Assembly (NCBI GenBank): GCA_040772905.1
Contig: JAXGXJ010000009.1
Coordinates: 62,001 to 126,000 of the forward strand
Direction: 5' to 3'
DNA from: JAXGXJ01 sp040772905
GTDB lineage: Bacteria; Actinomycetota; Thermoleophilia; RBG-16-64-13
Length of the DNA stretch: 64,000 nt
Part shown: piece after piece, positions 49,383-58,004 of the stretch
Position numbering within the stretch: position 1 is the first letter of the stretch
Layout: each line of letters starts with the position of its first letter
Program-made: the position numbers and the translations under genes
Notes under the pieces: generated by a model
What the model saw: only the letters and a program-made list of their open reading frames with translations
Told to the model about the DNA's origin: nothing
Database searches by the model: none

Positions 49383-52099
49383 GGCTGCGCCCCTATCAGC
49401 TCACGAGCTGCGGCCAGTTCGGCCTCTCTTCCCTGGATCCTACCTTCCACCCGCATCTCCTTGAGTCTCTCCAGCACGCGGCCAATGGCGGGGTCCTTGC
49501 GCATCCCCATGGCCAGCAGGTCATCGCCGCTCACGCTGATGGTGCGGTGCCGGATGTCCTCTAGGTACCGGCACAGCCGGTCTCTGGCCGGACAGTCCTC
49601 GCAGCCGGCGATGGCGAACACGATCGCCTCCACCGAGGTCTTGCGCAATGCCTGGAAGATCTCCCAGTCGCTCATGCCGGGCGCGTCGAGTTTGCTGGCC
49701 AGCACGGGCCCCAACACCACGCCTTCCCGCACCACCTCGCTGTCGCTCTTCTTGAGCTTCAGCTTATCGAGCCACATGTACAGTTCTTCGTGGTCCATGT
49801 TACGTGTCACCGCCATCAAGCGCAGGCGCCAGCTTATCACTTCCCCCTGCAGGCCGAGTCCGCTGACGAGCCCATCCAGACGGTGGACCAAGTCGACCGT
49901 GCGGACGCCGGTGGAGAGCCTGGGGTGCACTTCCCGGGCCACGCCCAGCTCGTACAGGCGGCCGAGGGTCCACTCCACATCGGCCTCGCTGAGGAGCGGG
50001 ATGAGTTCCTCGCGCAGACGGACGCTGGAGAGGTCGCCCACCAGATGCATGTCGACACAGGCCTTGGCGAAGGCCTTGGTCTGTTCGTCCATGCGGAAGC
50101 CGTAGCGGTTCTCGTAGCGCACGGCCCGGAAGATGCGGGTGGGGTCTTCGATGAAGCTGAGGTTGTGGAGCACGCGGATCGTGCCTTCGCGCAGGTCGCG
50201 TAGTCCGCCGAAGAAGTCGAGCACGGTGCCGAAATCGGCCCCCCGCAGGGAGATAGCCATGGCGTTGATAGTGAAGTCGCGCCGGAAGAGATCTTGGCGT
50301 ATGGACGCGTGTTCCACGCGAGGCAGCGCGGCGGGGTAATCGTAGAACTCCGTGCGGGTGGTGGCCACGTCGACGTGGAAGGGCTCGCCGGCCGGGCGCA
50401 GCCAGTCTGGGGCCTCACCCAGCACCGAGGGCGGGAGCAGCACCACAGCCGTCTTGAACTTGCGATGCGCCCGGATGCGTCCTCCGAGTTGAGCCGCCAA
50501 GCGGCGGGCGAACTCGATGCCGTCGCCCTCCACGGCCACGTCGACGTCCACGTTGGGCTGCTCCAACAGGAGGTCGCGCACGAAGCCCCCCACCAGATAC
50601 ACGCCGGCGAAATCCTCGGAGAGAGCCGAGCAAGCTCGGAACAGCCGCCCGAAGAAAGGGTGGTCGGCCAGTTCGTCCATGGTGTAGACCTGCGGTGCCG
50701 CGGCCAGACGCTGCTCCTGCTCCCAGCGCCCCTGATAGGCGGCCAGCACGTCGGTGCGGGTGACGATGCCGATGACGTCCTCCTCCCGCGCTTTGCCTTC
50801 GGCGATGGCCCGCTCGTACGCGTGGTCGGCGACCACCGGCACGCGCCCCACGTTGCCCCCCACCATGATGCGGCGCAACTCATCCACCGTGGTGGATGTC
50901 TTGGCGAAGGTGATGTTGCGGGTCATGACTCCCTTCACGGGAGCGTGACCCAGCCCGTGACGCATGGCCTTGTCGAGGTCGCGCCGGGAGACGATACCCA
51001 CCGCCTCGCCCGCCTCCAACACACAGATGCCTGAATGGCCGTAGCGCTGGGCGGTCACCAGTGCGTCGGTGACCGGCGTGTCAGCGTCGATGAAGCGCAC
51101 CGGACGGCTCATGATGTCGCCGGCCTTGGGGGTCTGCAGGCCCATGGTAGTGCGGTCGAGGGCCGCGAGGATGTCGTCGAGCACCTGTGTGGGGCTGGAG
51201 TCGCGGATGACCGCCGACGCCGCCTGGGCGTGTCCTCCACCCCCGATGGTGCGCAGCAGCCCGCCCACGTCCACCGAGCCTGCCCGCGAGCGGGCCGTGA
51301 CGAACACCCTCCCCTCCATCCCCACCACTTGGATGAGGACCTCAGCGTTGATGAGCTCCATGAGTTTGTGCGCGATGACGCTCAGTCCATCCACATACCC
51401 GGGCACTTCCAGCACCACGGTGTGGATATCGAGACCGCGCACACGCTGCAGCCGCACCGCATCGACCATGCGCATGAGGGTGTCGCGGTGCTCGGCGCCG
51501 AGTGCGCTGTGCAGATAACGTTCGAGCAGGGCCTGCGACGCTCCCAGTCGCATGGAGGCCGCCAGCATCTCGGCGTCACGGATGGTGGTACGCGGGAAGG
51601 TGAGCGAGCCGGTGTCCTCGTGGATGCCCAAGGCGAAGATGGTGGCCTGCAGCCGGGTGATCTCCGCGTCCCGCTCGAGCAGTAGGTGCAGCATCAGGGC
51701 CGCCGACGAGCCATCAGAGGAGAGCACCCAGTTCTCGCCGGCCACGAAATCGGGACGCTGAGGATGCTCGGCCGAGTGATGGTCGAAGACCACCACCTCC
51801 ACGTCGGGGCGGCGTACCAACTTGCCCAGCTCGCCGATGCGGTCGGGATCGGCGGTGTCTACGATGATCAGCTGCTTGATCTTGCTCTGGTCGATGAGCC
51901 TGAGGCTGATGATGGGCAGGCTCTCCCCGTGCAGAGAGACGAACTCCCGCACGTTGGGATTGAGCGAGCCCCCGAAGACGATGCGCGCTTCGGGGTAGAG
52001 GAGCGAAGCACCCACCGCCGCCGCCAGAGCGTCGAAATCGGCGTTCTGGTGGGTGGTGATGACAGTGGGGACCTCGATGAGTGATGGCGTGGCCGTCAT
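49379..52099 (-). CDS. DHH-CBS-tRNA nucleotidyltransferase (CCA/A-adding) multidomain protein
   Basis: A 906-residue protein in four parts. Residues 1-150 are a DHH phosphoesterase-like domain (H-Q-N-A-D-F-D-A, D-H-H), and 200-320 a DHHA1 domain (I-G-G-G-G-H-A-Q-A-A). Two CBS repeats lie at about 325-450. A class II polyA polymerase/CCA head begins near 490 with L-V-G-G-F-V-R-D-L-L-L, D-V-D-V-A-V-E-G-D, and R-R-D-F-T-I-N-A-M-A, followed by the helical RNA-binding tail. In other bacteria this architecture adds CCA or only A to tRNA; which applies is not decided. It begins 6 bases after a TATACT -10, probably leaderless. Confidence 0.92.
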   Translation of the reverse strand: MTATPSLIEVPTVITTHQNADFDALAAAVGASLLYPEARIVFGGSLNPNVREFVSLHGESLPIISLRLIDQSKIKQLIIVDTADPDRIGELGKLVRRPDVEVVVFDHHSAEHPQRPDFVAGENWVLSSDGSSAALMLHLLLERDAEITRLQATIFALGIHEDTGSLTFPRTTIRDAEMLAASMRLGASQALLERYLHSALGAEHRDTLMRMVDAVRLQRVRGLDIHTVVLEVPGYVDGLSVIAHKLMELINAEVLIQVVGMEGRVFVTARSRAGSVDVGGLLRTIGGGGHAQAASAVIRDSSPTQVLDDILAALDRTTMGLQTPKAGDIMSRPVRFIDADTPVTDALVTAQRYGHSGICVLEAGEAVGIVSRRDLDKAMRHGLGHAPVKGVMTRNITFAKTSTTVDELRRIMVGGNVGRVPVVADHAYERAIAEGKAREEDVIGIVTRTDVLAAYQGRWEQEQRLAAAPQVYTMDELADHPFFGRLFRACSALSEDFAGVYLVGGFVRDLLLEQPNVDVDVAVEGDGIEFARRLAAQLGGRIRAHRKFKTAVVLLPPSVLGEAPDWLRPAGEPFHVDVATTRTEFYDYPAALPRVEHASIRQDLFRRDFTINAMAISLRGADFGTVLDFFGGLRDLREGTIRVLHNLSFIEDPTRIFRAVRYENRYGFRMDEQTKAFAKACVDMHLVGDLSSVRLREELIPLLSEADVEWTLGRLYELGVAREVHPRLSTGVRTVDLVHRLDGLVSGLGLQGEVISWRLRLMAVTRNMDHEELYMWLDKLKLKKSDSEVVREGVVLGPVLASKLDAPGMSDWEIFQALRKTSVEAIVFAIAGCEDCPARDRLCRYLEDIRHRTISVSGDDLLAMGMRKDPAIGRVLERLKEMRVEGRIQGREAELAAARELIGAQP

Positions 52100-52105
52100 G
52101 ACCTA

Positions 52106-52111
52106 AGTATA
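52106..52111 (-). promoter_or_regulatory. Leaderless-type -10 element before the DHH-CBS-CCA gene
   Basis: TATACT on the minus strand is followed by six bases (TAGGTC) and the ATG at 52099. The spacing equals that at the rsiG-like gene, so transcription should begin at the ATG. The expected -35 position has no good match. It gives a second entry point within the long minus-strand run. Confidence 0.5.
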
Positions 52112-52137
52112 GCGGCGTTACCCCGCGACCCGGTCTC

Positions 52138-54204
52138 CTACGAGCACTCGCTCTCCCAGAGCGCGAAGATGGCCTCCGCGGCCTGGCGGAACCTCTCTGC
52201 GCTGGAGGCGGCACCGGCCAGCACCTCTTCGTGTGACGGCGGACCGGCGTTGGAGATGACGGCCACCGCGGCCAGACGTAGACCCTCTTCCTGGGCCGCG
52301 AGCGCCTCCGCGGCCAGCGACATACTCACGCAGTCGGCCCCCAGCGCCTGGAGCACCTGCAGTTCGGCTCGGGTCTCGTACTGTGGCCCCGGCACAGCGG
52401 CATGTACCGCGCGCCTGAGAAGGGCTTCATGCCCTGCGGACTCCTCCCCGGCTTTGTCCGGCGGCTCACCTACACGAAGACGCAGCGGAGGGCCGCCAGG
52501 GGTCATGTGCTGCAGGTCGATGATCTCGTGCACCAGCGCGAGATCTCCGGGTGTGAGGCCACTGCCCACGGCCCCTGCCGCGCTGCTCACCACGAGCCCC
52601 TCCACTCCCCAGAGCCCCAGAGTACGGACCGCCAGTTGGGTCTGGCTCAGATCGAAGCCTTCATAGCCGTGCGCTCTGCCGCGAAGCACGGCCACCGCCC
52701 GGCCGGCGATGTCGACGATGCTGAGGGTGCTCGTGTGGCCCGGCACGGTGCTCGAGGGCCAATGCGGTATGTCGGCGTAGGAGACGTCCTGTACAGAGTC
52801 GCCCGAAGCGTCGGGCATGAAGGCCTCCGCCAAGCCCGAGCCGAGCATGACCGCCCAACGAGGGGCCGATCCCAGCTGGGTCTGCAGCCAGTCGGCTGCC
52901 TCCTGGGCCTCCTCTGGGCCGACCCGCCCTGGTATGAGCGACCCGTCGCCTGCCGGAGACGGCTGGACGGGTGTGTAGCGGCGCCACCCCCGGCCGGGGC
53001 TCAGCTGAAAGACCGACCGGCCCGGCAGTGCCGCCGCGGTCTCGGCGGTCGCAGCGGTGAGGTACTCATGGATGGTGGCCCCGGTGTCGCTGAAGAGACC
53101 CTCGTAGACCGCCTCGGGCGTCGCCGACGGACGCGGATAGAGAAGCAACGGCACGTATTCCCGACTGTGATCGGTGCTGGGTGTGGTGGGATCGACGCCG
53201 TGGTCCGCCGACAGTATGAGCCGGTCATCGGGACGCAGCGCCGCCAGGATGTCGGGCAGAGCCCTATCGACGGTCTCCAGACCCACGGCGAAGCCGTCGG
53301 AGTCGTTGCGGTGTCCCCACACCATGTCGAAGTCGACCAGGTTGGTGAAGAGCAAGCCCTCGTCAAACGTGCCCCGATCGCTCGTGCCTCTCAGCAGATC
53401 AGTGACAAGGGACAGGTTGTCGTCGTTGGAAGTCACCTTGATCTTGTCCGTGACCCCGTGGCCAAGGAACACCTCGCTGATCTTCCCCAAGGCCAGTACC
53501 GGCACACCGGCGTCGTGCAAGAGATCCAGATAGGTGGGCGACGGTGGGGCCAGGGAGAAGTCGCGTCTGTCCTTGGTGCGGACGAAGGCACCGGGAGGTC
53601 CGGTGAAAGGCCGGGCGATGACGCGGGCCACCGCATGCGGCCCCGTGAGTATGCGGCGCGCATGCTCGCACCACTCATAGAGCTGGTCAAGAGGGACCAC
53701 ATCGATGTGGGATGCGATCTGGAACACGCTGTCGGCTGAGGTGTACACGATGGGCCGGCCGGTGCGCATGTGCTCCTCGCCCAGTTCGGCGATGATGGCC
53801 GTGCCCGACGCGGGCCTGTTGGCCAGTACGTCCCTCCCGATGGCGGCGCGGAAGGGAGCGAGCACCTCCTCAGGAAAGCCCTCAGGGTATGTGGGGAACG
53901 GCTGCTCGGTGATGAGTCCCATGTGCTCCCAGTGGCCCACCGTTGTGTCTTTTCCTGCCGAGAGCGGGGCCAGCCGGCCGGCGAGTGCCGACGGAGACGC
54001 CACCGGCGGCACTCCGAGGATGGGTAGGATGTTGCCCAGTCCCAGTCTCTGGAAGTTGGGCAGGTGCAGGTCGATCACGCGGCTGAGATTGCCCAGCGTG
54101 TCGGAACCCTGGTCGCCGTAGTCCCGCGAATCGGGCAGTTCCCCGGCCCCCACGCCGTCCAGCATCATGAACACGAAACGGCGGGTCGTGGGCTGATGAC
54201 TCAT
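52138..54204 (-). CDS. deoB: Phosphopentomutase fused to purine nucleoside phosphorylase
   Basis: A 688-residue fusion. Residues 1-395 are phosphopentomutase: M-L-D-G-V-G-A-G-E metal site, K-D-T-T-V-G-H-W-E with the phosphorylated Thr (87-88), D-F-D-M-V-W-G-H-R and S-A-D-H-G-V-D-P. Residues about 425-688 are a full-length trimeric-type purine nucleoside phosphorylase: G-S-G-L at 455-458, V-P-G-H at 487-490, G-R-A-H-G-Y-E-G, G-P-Q-Y-E-T-R-A-E at 606-614 and S-N-A-G at 651-654. The two steps are sequential: nucleoside to ribose-1-phosphate, then ribose-5-phosphate. Start ATG 54204 has AAGGAG upstream. The next gene is xerD, as in Bacillus, where the two enzymes are separate genes. Confidence 0.92.
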   Translation of the reverse strand: MSHQPTTRRFVFMMLDGVGAGELPDSRDYGDQGSDTLGNLSRVIDLHLPNFQRLGLGNILPILGVPPVASPSALAGRLAPLSAGKDTTVGHWEHMGLITEQPFPTYPEGFPEEVLAPFRAAIGRDVLANRPASGTAIIAELGEEHMRTGRPIVYTSADSVFQIASHIDVVPLDQLYEWCEHARRILTGPHAVARVIARPFTGPPGAFVRTKDRRDFSLAPPSPTYLDLLHDAGVPVLALGKISEVFLGHGVTDKIKVTSNDDNLSLVTDLLRGTSDRGTFDEGLLFTNLVDFDMVWGHRNDSDGFAVGLETVDRALPDILAALRPDDRLILSADHGVDPTTPSTDHSREYVPLLLYPRPSATPEAVYEGLFSDTGATIHEYLTAATAETAAALPGRSVFQLSPGRGWRRYTPVQPSPAGDGSLIPGRVGPEEAQEAADWLQTQLGSAPRWAVMLGSGLAEAFMPDASGDSVQDVSYADIPHWPSSTVPGHTSTLSIVDIAGRAVAVLRGRAHGYEGFDLSQTQLAVRTLGLWGVEGLVVSSAAGAVGSGLTPGDLALVHEIIDLQHMTPGGPPLRLRVGEPPDKAGEESAGHEALLRRAVHAAVPGPQYETRAELQVLQALGADCVSMSLAAEALAAQEEGLRLAAVAVISNAGPPSHEEVLAGAASSAERFRQAAEAIFALWESECS

Positions 54205-54208
54205 GGGC

Positions 54209-55111
54209 TCACTCCTTGCGAGCCCGCGGGTGGGCGTCGCGATAGATCCTCTGCAGATGGGCCGAGGACACATGGGTGTAGATCTGTGTGGTGGAGAGAT
54301 CGGCGTGGCCGAGCATCTCCTGCACGGCGCGCAGATCGGCTCCACCCTCCAGGAGGTGGGTGGCGAAGGAGTGCCTGAGCGTGTGCGTGGACACGTCTTC
54401 GGGAAGTCCGGCCTCATGGCAGTAGCGCTTCACCGCTTGGTGGAGTGCCTGGCGGCTGAGGCGTCGGCCGCGCGCGTTCAGGAACAACTCAGGGGCCTTC
54501 AGGGTGCCCGCCTTGCCCAGGTGCGGCCGGCCCCGCTCGTTATACGCCCTGATGGCGTCCATGGCCTTCCGGCCCAGAGGGACGACACGCTCCTTGTCGC
54601 CCTTGCCCTGCACGCGGACGAACCCCACCTCAAGGTCGATGTCCTGCAGACGCAGGGCGAGCACCTCCGACGCGCGCAGACCGGAGCCGTAGATGACTTC
54701 CAGCAGCGCCCGGTCGCGCAGCCCGGCCGGCGTCGCCTTGGGCATGGCCAGGAGACGTTCGACATCATCGACGCTGAGTGTGCGGGGCAGGGAGGCTTCC
54801 AGACGCGGAGCGGCCAGCGATCTGCTGGGATCGGACGAGGCGAGTCCCAGCATCTGGCGACGCTGGTAGAACGAACGGATGGCTGCAGCCTTGCGGGCGC
54901 GCGACGACGGCCGCCACTCGCCTGAGGCTAAGAAGTCGCGGATCTCGTCCGCCGAAGCGGTCTCGAGTGTGCCCCCGTGCTCGCCCAGGAAGGCGGCGAA
55001 CTGCTCCAGGTCGCGCCGGTACGACTGCACCGTGCGTTCGGACAGCCCACGCTCCAAGCGCAGGGCGCGCAGGTGCAGGGTGAGCGCAGTGTCGTCGCCG
55101 ATGGTGGCCAT
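54209..55111 (-). CDS. xerD: Tyrosine recombinase XerD
   Basis: A 300-residue site-specific recombinase that resolves chromosome dimers at dif. The N-terminal SAM-like domain is at residues 5-90. The catalytic set is Arg in G-S-G-L-R-A-S-E-V, Lys in the beta-hairpin, H-x-x-R in H-T-L-R-H-S-F-A-T-H-L, the second His in M-L-G-H-A, and Tyr in T-Q-I-Y-T-H-V. No mobile-element features surround it and its place beside deoB is conserved, so it is the housekeeping enzyme and not an integrase. Confidence 0.94.
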   Translation of the reverse strand: MATIGDDTALTLHLRALRLERGLSERTVQSYRRDLEQFAAFLGEHGGTLETASADEIRDFLASGEWRPSSRARKAAAIRSFYQRRQMLGLASSDPSRSLAAPRLEASLPRTLSVDDVERLLAMPKATPAGLRDRALLEVIYGSGLRASEVLALRLQDIDLEVGFVRVQGKGDKERVVPLGRKAMDAIRAYNERGRPHLGKAGTLKAPELFLNARGRRLSRQALHQAVKRYCHEAGLPEDVSTHTLRHSFATHLLEGGADLRAVQEMLGHADLSTTQIYTHVSSAHLQRIYRDAHPRARKE

Positions 55112-55123
55112 GCGCTGTCGCGA

Positions 55124-56245
55124 TCAGTATTCGATGGGCAGGACGTACTCCAGGGGAAAGTACGGGTTGCCTGTAGCGGATGCCACTTCTTTGATGGTGA
55201 CCTTTCCCTCCATCACATTGATGCCGCGGGCGAGCGCAACATCGGAACGGGCGGCTCCCACCACACCCTTCTCGGCCAGCACCAGGATGTAAGGCAGGGT
55301 GGCGTTGGTGAGGGCCATGGTGGAGGTGATGGGCACGGCGCCGGCCATGTTGTCGACGCAGTAGTGCACCATGCCGTGTTCGATGTATGTGGGCGACCGA
55401 TGGGTGGTGGGCCGCGAGGTGGCCACGCAGCCGCCCTGGTCCACACTCAGATCGACGATCACCGACCCCTTCTGCATGGACTTCACCAGGTCCTCGGATA
55501 CCAGCACGGGAGTGCGGGCGCCGGAGACGAGCACCGCTCCGATGACCAGGTCGGCCTTGCTGACCTCTTCTTCGATGGTGAGTTGATCGCTGTGGAGGGT
55601 CTGCACGCCGGGCAGGACTCGGTTCACGGCGTGAAGGGCGTCGACTCTCGTGTCGAGCACCTTGGTATGAGCCCCCAACCCGCAGGCGATGGCGGCCGCG
55701 TTGGTGCCTGCGATCCCCCCGCCCAGGATGACCACGTTCGCGGCTTTGACCCCGGTGGCTCCTCCAAGCAGCTTGCCTTTACCCCCGCTGGCGCGCTCCA
55801 GGAAGTAGGCGCCCGCCTGGGGAGCCAAGCGGCCGGCGATCTCACTCATGGGAGCGAGCAGAGGTCTGCGGCCGTCGGAGGTCTCCACCGTCTCGTATGC
55901 CAAGCAGGTGGCGCCGCTTTCGACCAGCGCGTTGGTGAGCACGCGATCCGGAGCCAGGTGGAGGAACGTGAAGAGTACGTGTCGGGACTCGAGGCGCCGG
56001 TACTCCTGGGGCAGCGGTTCTTTCACCTTCACGATGAGGTCCGACCCCTCGAACACCGCTGGGGCGTCGGGCACAATGCGTGCTCCGGCAGCGATGTAGG
56101 CTTCGTCGGTGAAGAGCGAGCCCAGACCGGCACCGCTCTGTATCAGGACCTCATGACCACGGTCGGCGAGCTCGCGTGTGCCGGCTGGCGTGAGCGCGAC
56201 TCGGTACTCCTCCTCGCGTATCTCTGTGGGCACTCCGACCCGCAT
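55124..56245 (-). CDS. ald: Alanine dehydrogenase
   Basis: A 373-residue NAD-dependent enzyme interconverting alanine and pyruvate. The start M-R-V-G-V-P-T-E-I-R-x-x-E-x-R-V matches the family. Next are K-V-K-E-P with the substrate Lys, F-T-F-L-H-L-A with the catalytic His, the nucleotide loop G-G-G-I-A-G-T-N-A-A, and V-D-L-S-V-D-Q-G-G-C. The ATG has AGGAGGTCGCC upstream. It may serve alanine use or redox balance; it sits between xerD and a Nudix gene without an evident pathway link. Confidence 0.95.
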   Translation of the reverse strand: MRVGVPTEIREEEYRVALTPAGTRELADRGHEVLIQSGAGLGSLFTDEAYIAAGARIVPDAPAVFEGSDLIVKVKEPLPQEYRRLESRHVLFTFLHLAPDRVLTNALVESGATCLAYETVETSDGRRPLLAPMSEIAGRLAPQAGAYFLERASGGKGKLLGGATGVKAANVVILGGGIAGTNAAAIACGLGAHTKVLDTRVDALHAVNRVLPGVQTLHSDQLTIEEEVSKADLVIGAVLVSGARTPVLVSEDLVKSMQKGSVIVDLSVDQGGCVATSRPTTHRSPTYIEHGMVHYCVDNMAGAVPITSTMALTNATLPYILVLAEKGVVGAARSDVALARGINVMEGKVTIKEVASATGNPYFPLEYVLPIEY

Positions 56246-56259
56246 ATGGCGACCTCCTG

Positions 56260-56838
56260 CTAGGCCTCGTCAGATGAGTCATCCGGCCCCAGCGCCTCTC
56301 GCACCAGAAGCAGGGCGGCCAGTGTCTTCGCATCGGTGAGTTCGTCCAAGGACCCGTAGATGTGGCGCAAGGGCTTGCGCACGATGGCCAGGTCCTCGTC
56401 GTCATCAGGATCGGTGTCTACGTGAGTGAGATCTCGGGCCAGGAAGGCGTGCAGACGCTCGTTCGCGAACCCGGGCGAGGAGTAGAAACTGCCCAGGGCG
56501 GTCCAACTCTCGGCCAAGAGCCCCACCTCTTCCCGCAACTCGCGGACGGCGGCGGTGAGAGGCTCCTCGCCCACTTCGAGCATGCCGGCGGGGAGCTCCA
56601 GCAGGTCCCGACCTATGGGATGACGATACTGGCGCACCAGGTACACCTGCCGATGCTCGTCCACAGCCGCTATCACCACGGCGCCGGGATGTTCCACCAC
56701 CTCACGCACGGCGGTACGTCCTTCCGAGAGCTCGATCTCGTCGACGCGCAGGCTCAGGATCTTGCCTTGGTACAACTCACGACTGGAGATGACTCGGGGC
56801 ACGGAGAGTGGAGCTACCTCGGGAGATTCTGCGTTCAC
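56260..56838 (-). CDS. Nudix hydrolase, ADP-ribose pyrophosphatase type
   Basis: A 192-residue cytoplasmic hydrolase. The Nudix box is G-x5-E-x7-R-E-L-x-E-E-x-G, in E-L-P-A-G-M-L-E-V-G-E-E-P followed by R-E-L-R-E-E-V-G. The upstream Y-R-H-P-I-G-R-D-L-L-E-L-P and the downstream Y-S-S-P-G-F-A-N-E segments match the ADP-ribose pyrophosphatase group. The C-terminal extension is acidic. The start overlaps the preceding M20 peptidase stop by four bases. Confidence 0.88.
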   Translation of the reverse strand: MNAESPEVAPLSVPRVISSRELYQGKILSLRVDEIELSEGRTAVREVVEHPGAVVIAAVDEHRQVYLVRQYRHPIGRDLLELPAGMLEVGEEPLTAAVRELREEVGLLAESWTALGSFYSSPGFANERLHAFLARDLTHVDTDPDDDEDLAIVRKPLRHIYGSLDELTDAKTLAALLLVREALGPDDSSDEA

Positions 56839-58004
56839 GCGTCACCTCCCGCCGCTCCCGGTCGCGTGCGGGGAGCGTATTCCGGCGCCAGCATGATCAA
56901 CTGCAGGCTGAGCGCACAGAGTCGCTCCAGGTCGTCCAAGGTGACGTACTCTTCAGCCGAATGGACCTGCATCATGCCCGCGTCCAGGTTGACCGTGGGC
57001 AATCCACGCGCGTTCAGGATGTTCGCGTCCGACCCGCCTCCCCCGGTCTTCATCCTGGGTTCAAGACCCAGAGCGGTGATGGCGGCTTTGCTGAGCCGCA
57101 CCACAGGTGAACGTCCGGTGAGCGCGAAGGCCCGGTACTCGTGAGACAGACTGATATCTACATCCACGCCTGCGTGGGCTGCGCCCTCCTGTAAGGCCTC
57201 CACCATCGCCGCAGCCACCCGGGCCAGCTTCTCGTCGTCGTGACTGCGGCATTCCCCGCGGATCTCACAGGACTCCGGCACGATGTTGGATGCCACCCCA
57301 CCGCGTATGACACCGATGTTGGCACTGGTCTCTTCGTCCAACCGGCCCAACTGCATGGCCGCTATGGCTTTGGCCGCTCCCTGGATGGCGCTGCGCCCTC
57401 GTTCGGGCTCCACTCCGGCGTGGGCGGCGCGACCACGGAAGGCAGCGTAGACGGCGTTCTGGCTGGGAGCCTTGTGGGTGATCCCTCCCACCGGGCCGCA
57501 GGAGTCGAACACCACCGCGTAAGGGCTGGCGAGCACGTCGCCCATGTGTTTGGCTCCCACCAGTCCCTGCTCCTCACACACGGTGAAGAAGAGCTCGTAC
57601 GTGGGGAAAGGTATGCCGGCGCCCTTCAGCAGCTCCGTGGCGTGTATGAGAGCGGCCAAGGCCACCTTGTCGTCGGCGCCCAGGATGGTGTGGCGGCTGT
57701 TGCGGAACACGCCGTCTTCGAGGACGGGTTCGATGGCATCGGTGGGCTCGACCGTGTCGAGGTGAGCTCCCAGGGCGAGCCAGGGCAGAGTGCCCTCACC
57801 ATGCACAGTGCACCAGATGTTGCCGGCAGTGCCTTCGATGGCCTGAGCGGTGTCGTCCTCGTGTGAGGTGATGCCCAGCGAGGCCAAGATGGCCACCACC
57901 GCGTCGGCAACCTCGCGCTCATGGCGCGACGGGCTGGGGATACGCGCGAGGGCGAGAAAGAGTTGGGTGAGACGCTCGCGAGACGGTGTGGGAAAGGCGT
58001 TCAT
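56835..58004 (-). CDS. M20 family peptidase, tripeptidase T-like
   Basis: A 389-residue zinc aminopeptidase-like protein. Metal and catalytic residues are seen in G-A-H-L-D-T-V, L-G-A-D-D-K-V-A-L-A, and F-T-V-C-E-E-Q-G-L-V-G-A. The dimerisation domain lies at about 180-295, and H-S-A-E-E-Y near the end gives a last ligand. The pattern fits the PepT-like group. The ATG at 58004 overlaps the pyrG stop (ATGA); an upstream in-frame extension would run far inside pyrG and is rejected. It probably trims small peptides. Confidence 0.88.
   Translation of the reverse strand: MNAFPTPSRERLTQLFLALARIPSPSRHEREVADAVVAILASLGITSHEDDTAQAIEGTAGNIWCTVHGEGTLPWLALGAHLDTVEPTDAIEPVLEDGVFRNSRHTILGADDKVALAALIHATELLKGAGIPFPTYELFFTVCEEQGLVGAKHMGDVLASPYAVVFDSCGPVGGITHKAPSQNAVYAAFRGRAAHAGVEPERGRSAIQGAAKAIAAMQLGRLDEETSANIGVIRGGVASNIVPESCEIRGECRSHDDEKLARVAAAMVEALQEGAAHAGVDVDISLSHEYRAFALTGRSPVVRLSKAAITALGLEPRMKTGGGGSDANILNARGLPTVNLDAGMMQVHSAEEYVTLDDLERLCALSLQLIMLAPEYAPRTRPGAAGGDA

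Noticed and set aside
54209..55111. XerD as a mobile-element integrase
   Set aside because: No attachment repeats, phage genes or base-composition shift are visible, and the deoB-punA neighbourhood is the conserved housekeeping one.
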